Shown here one piece after another: positions 24,850 to 38,540 of a DNA stretch of 64,000 nucleotides. The DNA is from Nautilus pompilius (taxonomy: Eukaryota > Mollusca > Cephalopoda > Nautilida > Nautilidae). Numbering within the stretch: position 1 is the first letter of the stretch; every line of letters begins with the position of its first letter. The position numbers were made by a program, and so were the translations under genes. The DNA lies in assembly GCA_018389105.1 (NCBI GenBank), contig JACATO010002210.1, positions 1-64,000 of the forward strand, read 5' to 3'. The notes beneath the pieces were generated by a model that worked only from the letters and a program-made list of their open reading frames with translations, was not told the origin of the DNA and did no database searches.

Positions 24850-26290
24850 CAGAAATTACACATGATGATGATAGTGAAGAATTTATTTTTATTAGTAATT
24901 AACCATCCTGGTATTCTAAAGCTGTTTTCATTGAAAGAAAAATTGCAAACCCAATTTTCAATAAAATCTTTTATAGTTTCTGATTTATATTAAACGACAC
25001 CAAGCAAGATACTGTGGCTTTCACTGATCTTTTCAATGACTCAGTTTTCTTGTTGCTGGTAGACTGGTTAGGGATTTCCTTTTTCTTTATTAAAAAGTTT
25101 TTTTTCTCTAAAATAATAAAAACCTGTCAGGCTTTGAACAGGGTTATTATTTTTATCTACTAGGAAAGGAACAAGGATTTTTTGTGTTGTACATAATTGA
25201 GAGCAGTAAGCAGGAAAGAATTACTCCTGGATTTCCTGTCCACATCATTAAATATGTTCAAACAATATGGCTTCTGTCAACAAATATGAGTTTGAGAATT
25301 TTACTTTTGAGCACTATTCTTGATTTCAGTAATTTCTGATTGTTACATAAAATATGCATTGTATGATGAGTACCAGTAGACTTAAAAAACATTTCTGTTA
25401 TGGCAGATTTATAATGGTTAGACAATACAACTACAGAAAGTAAAACCCACATTTGATTCTGTGTGTGTGCTGTATTATACACCATACAAGAGACTTGCTT
25501 GCTGTTTTCTTCAGCACAAACAATATGCTATTTTTTAAAAAATAAATTATTAATGGCAATTAACATTAATGGATGAGTTTGAACTTGAAGGTTTAAGATA
25601 TCCAATAAATGAACAGTCAAATTTTTAATATAAATTCAAAGAGGGCATGGTATTAATCTCACTGCTTAAGAAAACATAATTTTAAAAATATATATTTAAA
25701 AGTTCTGCAGATGTACAACTGATGTAACCTGGTACAACCTAATGATGCCATGTTATGGTTTAGTTTAGATTTTACAAGGAGACAGGATGCTATCATAGCT
25801 AACACAAAAATCCACCCCAAGGAAAAACTGTCTGTCCATCAGTACAATTTTTGAATTGACTTACAAGTCTGAATCTTTTAAAGCCTGGAAAGATTTTGGT
25901 GAATTCACACTAACTCTGTCTAATAATTCCACATCTTTTCTAAAATAAAGACTCCATTCCTCTGTACACTATACAGTAACAGTATTCCCTTGATTTACAC
26001 ATCCTTAATATGTATACCCGAATTTGAAGTTACACTATTAACTTTTTATACCAAAAATTTCTTATGCACAGTATGGTTTGATGAGACACCCAGCTAAGTT
26101 CAACAGCAACTGAGAGTTGGTGACTGATGAAGGTGGACACCACCCGTTTATCTCTGCAAATGTTTCATACAGCATAATAAAGAAAACTTGAGTCTGTCAC
26201 TGTAAGAGATATGTATGAAAATACATAATTTATACTGAGTAACAAGTGAATGAACACTGATGAGAACGAATAAATGGCTTTAGGGATTTT
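24850..26290. other. Intergenic, no gene recognised
   Basis: AT-rich spacer between transposon relics. Short open frames such as 25258-25485 (minus) carry no recognisable motif. Confidence 0.5.
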
Positions 26291-26296
26291 CGCTAG

Positions 26297-28172
26297 CAGA
26301 CAATTTGCTCCTGGTTACTCCACTCCCAGACATTTTGCTCCTAGGTCACATCACTACCAGTTTTTACTTCAAAATCTATTGTTTTTTTTTTGATTGTTTT
26401 ATACAAAAACTTTGATGGTTGATTGTTGAGGTTACTTTTGCTTACCCAATGGTATAACCTGCCCTTATTAAGTCAAAACTACCTCTTAAAAAGTTTTCTA
26501 AGTATCAGTGTAGGTGCCACGAGTATCTTTTAATATTTTATTATTTAAGGCTTTAAAATCACAATACAAAGGCAGAAAATTTTAGAATTCTTTCTAACTA
26601 AGGGTAACTCCACGAAGAAAATTTTGTCTGCAGAGTCATATCTTTAACTAATTCATGACACGGTGCTCGACATCTCTCTACTTTTTATTTTTGTATCGTT
26701 TCCATGGTTACAGTAAACCAGTTTGGTCCTAGCCAATGCCTCCCTTCTCAAAGTAGCAATAAAGGTCCAAATGTTGATTGGACATTTGTGGCTAAACCAT
26801 GAAGGCCATTGTGAAATCCTTCAGTATAGTCATTTTGCATATTGTGGTATGCCATCTTCAGTGCATGCATGAACGTTCCAAGCAGCCATGGAGAAAACAA
26901 GTTCAACACGTTTTCTTCTCTGACTTTGCTCTCCTACAGTGCAATAAGTCACAAAGTATGAATCAATTTCTTGAGGGAAATCATCATCCACAAGATCGAC
27001 AACAGGAAGGAAAGCCAATGCAGGAAAACATCTAATCTTTAGACTAGACTCATCATCTCGACAATGTCTTGGCTGAAGGCCCATGTTGCCTACCTTGTAA
27101 ATATTACATGAAAGATGGAACAAGCAACATTTTACTGATACACCAGGAAAATTGGTAGAGAAACTGTTGACAGTAGATTTTTCAAAACTCATCATCAAGG
27201 TTTCTGGTCCTATGTTAGGTTGTAGTTCTTTCAGTTGGGCATATAATCAAATGTAAATGGCTTGCATTTTGTTGGGGAGCAAAGTGGAAAACTAGAACAA
27301 TGAGCAGGGTGTACAACTGATGGTAAGCATATGGGCCATCCCCTGCCCAACTCTTGATCTGTTTAGGATCTCCAAACCAGTGTATGTTGCAACACCAAAG
27401 TTTGATTAGGGTCATTTTCACCGCTATGAAACTGCAGAAACTGATTACAACAACCAAAATTTGCAATATTTGTCAAAAATTGCATAACCATGTTGTTTCT
27501 TAGGAACAGCAGAATCATTTTTCTTCTTCATGCTGCCAACACCGAACATTGCAATGTCAGCAATTGTTTCTTTAGCCTTTTGCAGCTGTAGTAGCATGAT
27601 TGTGCTCACCTACTCTTAACAATCTTGTTCTTCATCTCTATGACGATGCACCCTTGCTTTACAAGACACTTTTTGCACATCTAATGTTGCTTTGAACTAT
27701 CAGAATTTTTGTTTCTCATAGATGCAGATGAAGTCATCAAGTTTTTTCCCATCACGTGGTGAAGTGATTAGTCGAGGCGTAACTGAAGAGGGGTGTACAA
27801 AAATTGGTTATTTCTAGAATTCAGACAGAGAAACAGCATCCATGCTCCTTGACGTACAAATGATAACTACCTGAGCCTGGAATAAAATCAGTTGTAGTGT
27901 TTACTTTCGGAATCAAAAAGTGGTCAGAACAGAAGTTGGTAGTTTGTCTTCAAACATGATTCCCATTATGTGATATGTATAAATTTATATCTTTATGTAT
28001 TTATACTGTTACATATTTATATATGTAATATGATTGATGGATAGTAAAAAGTGGTCATACCAAAATACTCAGAATTCCAGTGTAGAAAATAAAAAAATCA
28101 ATTGTTCCTGAATTAAAAACTGGTAGTGATGTCACCTAGTAGCAAAATGTCGAGTGGAAAACTGTCTGGTCA
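26297..28172 (-). mobile_element. Mutator-like element with long terminal inverted repeats
   Basis: Inverted repeats of roughly 80 bases bound the element. The left end (26297-26385) has 'gacattttgctcctaggtca' then 'catcactaccagttttta'; the right end (28172-28093), read on the minus strand, has 'gacattttgctactaggtga' then 'catcactaccagttttta'. Inside, the minus strand reads as a MULE transposase. A FLYWCH-like zinc finger comes first (CKARVHRHRDEEQ near 27650, GEHNHATT near 27600), then SWAGDGPYAYHQLYTL with the aspartate context (about 27330), then a 122-codon frame (27198-26830) with CCLFHLSCNIYK, LKIRCFPALAFLPV and WNVHA. Stops between the pieces make it inactive. Confidence 0.75.
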
Positions 28173-28984
28173 CCTGAATAAGTGTACAGAAATGTGTTTT
28201 AGACAGTTGAACATATATTTAGTGTTGAAATGAGACAAGTTGTTGGAGGTGGGAGACTGTTGGTCATCAAAACAGTGATGATATGAAGCTGATCTTTTCG
28301 ATAATGTTACCTTGTGGATAATGGTCTTGTGTAAATTTATTTCTTTTAAACTTTTCTTAATAAACAAAGGTTACAAACAATTAAATGATTAGCTATCAGC
28401 CTTTATTATTGGTGTAGTTTTTAGTGCCTAGTTATTCTACAGGATTAGAATTAGAGAAAAAAATTGTATTGTATGGTGTTATAATTTCAATAGCATCACA
28501 GCAGGCAGGCTGGGATAGTGTGTCTTAGGTCTGCTTCATCACCACAGCCCTGGGGTAGCAGGCACATGGTTTCCTTCCAGTGAGGACTTGAAAATAATGA
28601 AATTATCTAACAGTATGGAACATAACCCCATGTTTACTGTGTAATAATAGGATTGAAATACGCTAATCTGATTTGCTTGTCATTTTCTAGGAATGCATCC
28701 CCTGTGTACATTAAGGGGGTACTGCATTCAAGATGTTGACAAACTAAGGATTTGTACAAACAAACAAATTAATTTGTATATTTGATGTTTCTCTTAATTA
28801 CTCCTCACATCTTATTAGCTTTGTTTGTGTATGGACTTCATTGCAACTCCAGACAATGGTCTGCTTGTTCTAATGTAAAAAAGTTTTTTTTAAAAAAATT
28901 AAGTTAAATTTTTACATCTTCCTGTATATGAATAGTTAACTTAGAAAAACATAGTGGCTTGTTTCTTGTAAGAAATTACTTCAT
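28173..28984. other. Intergenic, no gene recognised
   Basis: AT-rich spacer up to the left edge of the second duplicated unit at about 28985. Confidence 0.45.
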
Positions 28985-30680
28985 TAACTGCGGACAACTC
29001 AGTGATCAGACTATGCAAGATTTCCAGTAGCAATAATAAATGAAAAAATGATGCAGTTAAGATTACAGCTTGGTTCAAACAGCAGTAGCAGTAATTCTTT
29101 TCAGCTGACCACCAGACTGAGAGAAAAATTTTATTGCCTTTATTTAGAAAATTCGAAGATGCACCTACATCAAAACATTATGGATAACATTATTGCTTTT
29201 GAGTAATTATTACATGCAAATAATATGAAAAACATGGTCTAGGAAAGAAGATAATTCAGATTATCATAGGGTACCATTTAAAATTTTCACTTATTATGTC
29301 ATTTACGCTTTTTAACAAATTCCATAATCTTTTGGACACCAAATTATGACACAAAATAAATCATCACATTTGACAATATGGGATTTACCACTTCTTTATT
29401 CAAGTTTCTGTTTAATAAAACTAATTTAAATTTGTGTTTTTATTTTTCTAAACAAGTAAAAATAAACGTGTGTATGTCCTTCTTTTTATCACTTACTTTC
29501 TGGATGGTCAGAGTTTGGTCCAAGCCAGCACTCACCTGGAAAAGAAAGAAGAATGTCAGAAATAAATTATTTTCAGGTGTGGAAAAATGCAGCAATTAAC
29601 ACGACCTTTCTAAATGACAGAATCCTCTGAGTTCTTGTTCTTTTCATTAAACACTGTTTATCGCAGCGGCAGAGATGAATTAACTTGTTGCATGAACACA
29701 TAAGGAGGTAGGGGAGAAACTAGGAATCCCACATAAAGCTGATATTTGAAGATACTCATTAAAATTATGTTAAAATCATCTGACTTTTAAAATTATGCTG
29801 GGTGCTATGCTGTCACTTTATAAGCAACTGGTACTTGGTGTACTGGCAAATTAGAGAAACATTTTCACTTTTCCCAGCTGGATTTGAAGCCTGCTGGTGC
29901 CATTTCTAGTTAGAGAGTCTGTGGTCACCATCTGTACCAGCCTGTTTGCTAAGTTTTGTTTATCATGTTTCAGTTTCCATAAGCATCAGCAGCACCTTCC
30001 TCTGCCAGTCAGAAGAGCTTGGTCAGTTGTTTTGCAAGAGCTTCAGAAGATGCCACAGTAATCAGTAAAACATTTTCTATCATGAACCACACTACACAGA
30101 CTTAATTTAAATTAAACTAAAATTATCATATTTTGTACAACTTTTACCAAAATAATTCAATAAATTATGCAATAATAATGTTTGTATTCTAGTTGCACAT
30201 GTAAAAATAATTGCTACTCAGAATACATTTTATTAAGTATTTAAGAGAAGTTTTTGTTTGTATTTGTAAACTGACCTGCCACATTTTTGTTCATTTTTAA
30301 AATTTTCTTTTGATTTTCCTCTACAAATGAAGAGGTGTATGCAGAAAATTACTGGATAAACAGTAACTCTTAATGCATTATGGCAGATTAATTAAATTTT
30401 TACTTTACCAAGAATTCTGGCCAATACAGGGAATCTGTCAGAGCCAAAAATAATTTCTTTTTCCTCTTCTAGATGAACCACAATCGTGGGAACACCAAAG
30501 GCCTGTAAACAATGGAGAATAAGAGAAAACACGATTAGTTTAAAATGTCTACAATATTAATAGATTCCCTCTTAAGTAAGGCACTTCGGTCTTGTGCGCA
30601 AAGAAAATATGTTCAACATCAACTAATATAACTGAAGAAACAAACATTTTTATTACACTGTTAAATGCTGCCATGTAAAA

Positions 30681-33176
30681 GTGTGACTTTCCTGTTACAT
30701 TTAAAGACTGACAACAGCTTCCCTGTCCTTAAATCTCAACAGACATCCTGGTGGTTAGTTGTTTTAGTCACTAACTGGCCAGGATTTCTTAGGACCCCAT
30801 ATTTGTCACTGTAGTTATTAACCTTTCAGAAGAGAAGTAACCAAGTCTATTTGTGCAATTGGCATCATATTTCTATAATGTGTGCTGAGTGTACATTTAT
30901 CTCAACAATGTTTGCTGCTTGTTTAAAGTCTGGCAATACACCATACAGTCCATTAGGATAAAATTTACTCATGGCATTACATAAAATATCTCTCTGACCC
31001 ATGATATTGTGAACTTAGATGACCAAACTTGACAGTGAGAAGACATTTAATACTTTTAACCTCCTCTTTTCTGTTACCTGGCATATGGAATTCTGCCATC
31101 TCTTCCAATAATGGAAAATTTTTGTTCAACCATCCCTCTTGTTGAATACTTGTCAATATTTTTCTCTCTCTGCCAGTTCACTTAGGGTTAAGCATTTTCC
31201 AAGGTTGTCCTTTTTGCATGTTTAAGAAGCTGAGGTGTTTACTTGTATGTTATGCCAATCTGAGAGATTTTATGGCATTTCCATATTAGAATTGCCAACA
31301 CCAGTTATGTTTCCTCAAAATTCAGAGAATAAATGTGTTTATTGGTTGTGAGACTGATTTTGTTGCACTTCAGTCATATTTTTGTAATTTATGAACATGC
31401 TTCATGAGCTAAAATCATTGTATCTAAAAGTTTTGCTAAGTTTTTAAGATGCTGACAATCTCATACTGACTCTTCTCTTGAACCTCCAAAATTGTGGAAG
31501 TTTGTCATAATTCCCAAGCCAATGATTGTCTTCAGTATGAGTGCTGCCATGCATTAACAAAAGGAACCATGTTTTGACAGGTTAGCCTCTCAACTTTGTT
31601 TGATCTTTTCTAAGCCAGGGAAAGAAACTGCTTGTATTATGGCTTCTGTTTGTCTTGCCTCAAGTGCACAGTGATTTGGGCTCAGTTTACATAGCTAGCA
31701 AGGCAACAGCTTCAAAGCTGAATTGCAATGGCAATATTCTCCAGTCAAATGCAAGTTGTGAAATACCAGTAGCTGTTGATTGGGTAGGGATCATTGGCTT
31801 TGAATGCTACACAACCTACCTTTTAACCATGAGACTGCTAAATCATCATCTTGATTTTGGCTTTCTAGGATCTGTTTGTTGACCATTCATTTTGAGCATT
31901 ATGACCTTTTGTTTCAGCTTGCATTTAATTACTGCCCAGATGATTAAACTTGCCAATAAATCAGGCCTGGTTGTCCTTTGACCAGATGCATTTCCTAACA
32001 GTATTTAAATGCATTTTAAAATAGTCTTTGGGTTGGAAAACACACATGTAAAATTGCATGGCATCTCCCTGGAGACTGAAAAATCTTCTTTTTCTTGTCT
32101 AGTTATCCTGCAGGGTAACGTCTTGGTGAGTTTATATTTTGGCAGGTCCCTTACCTGTTCTTTTGTTTGAGAATAAGACTTCTCTTCAGTTTCTAAGCAT
32201 CCACCCTACATGTTCTTCATTTGGCTGTCAGTTGATCTCATGAATCTGGAAATACACAATGTTGTTATTAGTAACGTGCATCCCCTGGTGAGGCCAACTT
32301 AAAATCCTGTTTCTGTTTGACCCATTGTCATAATGTGAATTTAGAAAACTGTCAAGCCATTCTACACAGCAGTATGAGAAAACTAGATGAGAGGACACTG
32401 CTTTTGGTTGCATAGTTGTTGGTCACTTCATTATTCCACACTATTTATTTTCTTTTTGATTGTCTGTCATTCTTTTTGTGGCTGTTTAGCATAGCCTCTG
32501 TTATGTCCAGTTGCTGTGGTTCATACTAAAATATGTTAGAAGGTAAATAAAACAAACAAAAAAAAAATTAAATATATGATACAAGAACAGTAGGTAAATA
32601 AACAAAGAGATTGTGCAAAGTATGGAACTTGGTTTATATCCTTTAGTAGACTGGTCAGACAAACATGGATTTATCCAAGTGTAAATGTCACAGCCTCTAA
32701 AGCAAGCCAGTAATATCAAGAAGATTGTGCTACTCCTGCAGTGATACAAGAGATGATAACACCTTAAAGGTATTAAAAACACTCAGTCAAATAGGGTCTT
32801 TGCCGTGATAAATTTTACTATAAATAGTTTGAACCTGAACGGTTCTGATTCCCAGATAACAATGAGATTCTTAGTTAGATCCCTTTTGGTGCTTATGAAA
32901 CCAACATTATATTAAGTATTAAAATACGTTGGAAATAATTTAAAAAATATTTACCAAAATAATTAGTAAACATAATCTCAATTACTAGAGAAGCTTTGAC
33001 CAGGAGACATTCTTATTGTGGAAGGACTGAAGGGTTTTTTTAAAATATATTTCTATGGAAGAGATACAAGTATCAGAACTCTTCTGATCATCAGGGCGAC
33101 AAAATAATATACCAAAAAAGTAAGAAAATGATCCAGTTTAAACAAGATAAAACATGAAGCAAATCAAAGTTCTGGT
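30681..33176. other. Insert between pseudogene exons 7 and 6, unclassified
   Basis: About 2.5 kb without homology to intron 6 of the intact copy. Open frames at 31655-31882 (plus) and 32501-32782 (minus) are not recognised. It may include decayed transposon sequence. Confidence 0.35.
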
Positions 33177-34565
33177 CACCAGCACCAACCAGAATTTCAT
33201 TTTACAATGACAGTAATCACTTACCCCGTGTTTCAGAGCTTCTTATTTGTAACTTCTCAGCCTTATCCTTCACAGCATCACTTCTGATTGTGGACATAGC
33301 CTTTTGGACCACACTATCACTGACACCTGCCTTTTGTGCAGCCTGCAATACCAATCAGAACTATTACAAATTATAGAATCCATCTAACAGAATCAGCACT
33401 TCTACAAGAGTCTCAGGTAAAAGAGTAATTTTCACTCTCACAAGTTAGACTGAAATTGATTTTCTTATGAAGAACTTGAAATTATAATTCTGGCCTACAG
33501 CCAATACATTCTTAAATTAATCTGGAATCATTCCTGGTTTCAAAAGAACTGGTAAACATATATCAACCCATAGTTTATGAAAGTTCAACAATAAAGAATC
33601 AGTGGTACTTGGTGATAAAGCATCTTTTCATTTGCGAGATGTCTGTTCTGTGGTTTTTCTAGTCACTGGGTGGTGCTTCTGCTAACAGCAAAAACTCTTC
33701 TGACCAAAAACAGACTTTAAAATCATTGTAGAAAACCACATCAATACACTTCTAGGATGTACAGTAATGCCATCACTACGATGGTTTAAATCAATTTAAG
33801 CCACCGTATTAATAAACTTCTTTGATACAATTGAAGTTTAGAACAAAGAAATATATTCCTTTATCTGATTAGTAGATTAGCATCTGTAAGGGGGAAAATC
33901 ACAAATGGTATATATTAGAAATGTTGTTGGCTATGTCTAGTTGATGATGAGTTTGCAATTTCAAGTCATGACATAAACATTTATCTTTGATTCTGACCTT
34001 TTACTGTTTGAATTTCTATGAGAGTTTTGTAATGTGTTATTGTAGAAAAAAATGTCACAGAGGAACAAAAACAACATTAAAGCTTTGTTATTTGTGGGCA
34101 GATATGTGGTTTAAAATATGTCACATTCTCTTATCACAAACCACAAACAAAGTGTTTTTTTGAATAATTAAAATTGCCTCCCATTATTTACTATGCCAAA
34201 CTGTACTAAATTATCAAGAAAAGTTAGGAACAGGTACTTACAGATGGCAATTTCAGTGGCACCTGGTAATATTCACTTTCTCTTATCACATCTTTACTTA
34301 AATATTTAAATTTAGCAGGCACCAGGATTGGTGGCCTTTTACCTGTAACACACAATAAGAATTCTCAAAAGAGAAATTTTCTTAACAATGCAAAAAGTAG
34401 ATATCACCTGTAATATTAAACTGTTTAGCAGTCAACCTTTTTTTAAAATGTTATATGGTGTGAAAAAAGTGTGAGGAACTTCAAAAGCAGAAGGCATAGA
34501 TATATATGTAAAACAAAATCCAGAAACCATTGAAGTGAACATAAACCACACATTTCATCATCATT

Positions 34566-35095
34566 CTTATGCAAAGAAACATGTTCCACAATTAGACATT
34601 TCAAAAGATTAAAATGGTAGAAGAAGCATCATGGTGTGGAAAGGAATCACTCATGTCAATTTTGTTTTTGTCTGTATTGAATGTTCCCTATGAAGGCACA
34701 ATAAGTGATAAAAGTCTGCAGTAGAGTCAAGGTAATGCCTTCTCTCTCTCTTCTCTCGCTGCCAAAGTTTTTTATGGTGACCTGTATTAAAATATACCTC
34801 CAAATTTGTTCAATCTGGAAGGTAATGGCATAAACCTGAAGCTGCAGACACACCAAAAGTTGGTGCAGGCCTTTCTACACAAATCTTCCTGTGTTAGTTA
34901 GCATGGAATCTGATTACATCAGTGTGAGATAACCCATCAGTAATACATACTGACCTCCCACTAAAGAACAATTACTGCTGATAGAAAAAGATGAAAAACT
35001 GCATTACATGCTTTGTTGTAATTTAATTATAACCAGTATTACTATGCAGCAAAGGCATTTAGTTAAAATAGTACATAATAATAGTTATAACAATT
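34566..35095. repeat. Near-identical intron block, copy 2 of 2
   Basis: Partner of 21733-22262. It lies in the pseudogene between the exon 3 and exon 2 equivalents, in the same orientation, with sharp loss of similarity at both edges. Confidence 0.85.
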
Positions 35096-36990
35096 TTATA
35101 ATCTAGTATATTTCTATTTAAATTATCAAATCTATTTTTGTTTATAAAATAGGGAATACTATTGTTTGCTTCAGGTTATCACTTTAACCTCTCTCCCTTT
35201 TTGTAGAAACTAGAATTATACATATCTTGGGAAAACTGATTTTTTTTTAGGTTTCATTAATTTTTAACAAAGAAATTTTTAATGATAATAATTTTGATAG
35301 ATTTTATACAAATAAAATTATTTATTATTAATTACTTTGAATGAAAGAATTCCAGTATTATACTATTAGTATCATAGATATTAAACCACAAAATTTTGAC
35401 ATAAGTGTGTAGGTATGAATGACTGTTAACCATCTCAAAGAATACAAAGCTGCTGTTTTCTGAACTCCTTTACTTAATTATGGTGAGTGAAATCTAAGCT
35501 ATGCAATGAAAGAAGACAGACAATTAATGCGAAGAAAACAATCAAACTAACTTGATGTTTATTTTCATTGTTAGCCTAATTTAACCTTTCTGTCAGTTGA
35601 GTGACTGGCTAGTGTTGCCTATAAATTGAGACACTGCTCTTTCCTGATGTTCAAAGGGGGAATACTCTAGAAAAGCAGTTTCAGTATAGAAAATGAATGG
35701 ACTTATTCATTAGACTGGTTACTAAAACGTACCTCGAAGAAAGTCAGAGAAATGAAAAAGAATGCGATTTCAACAGTTTGCAGAAACAAATCTGCAGTCA
35801 TCTTTATGTGGTGAATTGTTTACCAGTCATATCTACCTTCAAACACAGTCTTGAAAAAACTGTTGTTTCATTCTCTAAATAAAAAACAAAAAAACAAACT
35901 TATCCTTAGCAAAATGACATTGATTCCTTAATTAGTGGGGCTTATAAATTGAAGAATTAAAATATGAACTAGGTTTTCTTTGTATCTGCTGGGGAAGTTT
36001 ATGGCAGTTTTGTTGAGAAGGTTGGAAAAGGGCTTTGTACAAAGGTTAGGGTTACAATAAGGACAGAGAAAGGATTCTTCAACAAAGTTTTATATTCCAA
36101 ACAGAACAATAATAACTCACAAAGGTGCAATTTATGTTGTGTGAAGTGATGTTACCATACCTGCAACATCTGCAGATGACAGATGATATAGCCTGCATAC
36201 ACCCAGCTCACTTTGGAAATTGGTATGGAAATATCTTGTAAAACTCAGACAACCAAGTAGCATCAACTGGCTTTGGAAATACTTGCAGAAAAAGTGATCT
36301 GTTAACAGATATTTTTAAAGACGGTTAAAATGTTTGCCTGTAATTAGCAAAGCTGAGATAAAAGCCAAAGTAGGTAATTTAATTTTATTTTCACATTTTA
36401 AAGGTAATAAATAAATAAATAAATAAACATAAATAAAAGTTCCATGACTTCTGAACACCACTGGGTATTTATTCTTGTGTATCTGCTTCCTCTTACCTAG
36501 ACCAAAATCTTCAGTGATATGGTTTGTACAAACTGTTTTTTGGGATGTGCCAAAAATTACTCATGACTTGTTAATCTGTAAATGAATAACACCAGTGCAG
36601 ACTATTCGAAAACTATTTCCACAAATCACAACAAAAAAGATTGTTAAAAACTAAAGAGATTCGTCCTTCCTTTTCATTCACATTTTCCATTTCAGTCCAC
36701 TCAACACCATAATGAATGATGATGATAATTAATCTGCCAGACTATGTATGTAAAATGTTAAAATGAAAGAAAAAAAAAAACAAAAGAACAAAATAAATCA
36801 GGGCAGATAGCATCTGAGTTCTTATCAAATGTTTGCAAGATTAGTTCTTTAAAAAACTTCAATCCTCAAAACCACTTCAAATTGAAATTCCCCATCACCA
36901 ATATACCTGTTTCCTTCATGACTGCTTGAATAGATAGATACTGGCTTCAGTAACAAATCAATATTCCAGCGAGACCTGTATTTGCACAGT

Positions 36991-37302
36991 CTACAAAATA
37001 TTTTTATTTTTAAAAAAAAAAATAGATTAAATTTTAAATAACAGATAAAGAAAAAATGCAGAATTCAGTACATCACCGTTATATTGTTAATATATCCAGC
37101 AGAAAAAAATATCACTTAGGTGCTGCAGTATTTTCTTATGGAAACCTTTCTCCTCCATCCTCTTTCCTCTCCACACACTCGAATGCTTTCCTTTTGTGAT
37201 TCTACTTGCACTTTTTCGCAATAACATTTAAAAATAATTAATTAATATATTTTTTGTCAGTTAGATTTGTATTGCACCACCATTCTGTTTATATTACACT
37301 GA

Positions 37303-37369
<67 letters not shown>

Positions 37370-38108
37370 GCTATTGTTACTATTTTTGCTGTGTTACCTC
37401 CCCTGGCGGGGCAGGGCTGCAGAATGTCCAACAACACGACCTGTCGAGTAAGGAATGGCACTGACAGGAAACCAGATACCCAAGCAAGACTTCAAGATAA
37501 TTTACAGTTGTTTAATGTCTCGGTCTCTTCTTCTTCTCTTTTTTTATTTTTCTTTAACAAAAAACAAACCCCGAACCAGTCGAAAACATGGAGGCGGTCA
37601 GACCCGCGTCCCGGCTCGCCAGCCGATTTAGGCTGCTGCCTCGCAGTTGTAGATACTATACATCGTATTACTGCTGGGGGTTGGCATCCAAAATCCCATT
37701 TCTTTCAACTTAAATGAATGATCTAAACATTTAATGTGGTTCCAGTGGGGGGGGGGGATACGACACCGTAAAGCAACTCGAGTAATTTCCCACACCGGCC
37801 ATTTTGTTCGTTTCAGAGTTACCTACCTTGGTAATTTTATCCTCTATTATTTCGCTTTGCATCAAAGAAGTGAAACCGCAACTCGCCCGATTGTCATTGG
37901 ATGGATGCACCACTTAAAGACAAGCGATCTGTATTTTTAAAAAAAACGAATATCTACTTAAACCTCTGTCTTATTTATTTACGATAGAAGAATAATTTTA
38001 CTTACAATTTATTATATATGAAGATGGTTTAGGGAAGGAGACTAATTTTTCATGTGACCGCCTAGTTTAAGGCTTTTATCTTTGAAATAAATAAAAATAA
38101 ATTTCGTA

Positions 38109-38149
<41 letters not shown>

Positions 38150-38540
38150 GAAAACTCAAGTGGTTGAATACTGAAATCAGGGCCATGATTCTTTTAATTT
38201 TGCTAACCCAGATGCCAAATCCACCAAGCTGCACTTTAAGCAAGTGGTCAGCCTACTGCTTTTGACTTGCAGAGTCTAAACTGCCAAGTTCCAGAAATCT
38301 TGAGAAAACCTTAAAATATGGACTAAACAGAAACCCTATTAAGACTAATCTGCAGTATTAGGCATTAGATCTAGCCCTTATCTCAACGCATATGTCAAAT
38401 GATTCAGTTCCATTTCAAAAAAGATATTTTAGACATAATGATATCGAAAAGAAAACTTGCATAAATAACTAGATAATTTTCTCATTTTTTTTAAATTTTA
38501 ACTTTCAGGAGAAGATTAGTGTGGCTCAAGAATTCTAAGA
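36991..38540. promoter_or_regulatory. NUDT8 5' region with microsatellites
   Basis: Lies between the broken GSTK1 copy and NUDT8. It holds (TTA)n at 37303-37370 and (AAT)n at 38109-38149. 'gccattttgttcgtttcaga' followed by 'gttacctaccttgg' (37799-37832) resembles 23306-23355 beside the intact GSTK1 exon 1, so this was probably the shared divergent promoter region. A 'tttcag' at 38503-38508 could be the acceptor of the exon holding the NUDT8 start, which would place a noncoding first exon upstream. No core promoter element is recognised. Confidence 0.35.

Larger units (their letters stand above)
29489..36990 (-). pseudogene. GSTK1 second copy, broken
   Basis: Tandem duplicate of the gene at 11530-23284. 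Surviving exon equivalents: exon 2 at 36990-36907, exon 3 at 34342-34242, exon 6 at 33342-33225, exon 7 at 30502-30409, exon 8 at 29535-29489. Exon 2 is 84 bases instead of 82 (a 2-base loss and a 4-base gain), which shifts the frame. Exon 6 is 118 bases instead of 117 ('gataaggctg' for 'gataggctg'), which puts exon 7 out of frame and into stops. Exons 1, 4 and 5 are missing; the intron upstream of exon 4 survives at 33715-33775. Exons 3 and 7 still read open (GKRPPILVPAKFKYL, AFGVPTIVVHLEEEKEIIFG). Exon 8 stops one codon early, so the C-terminus would be ESK and the peroxisomal signal is lost. Confidence 0.9.

Noticed and set aside
37254-37451. Open frame with long Tyr/Leu runs
   Set aside because: It is the translation of the (TTA)n microsatellite.
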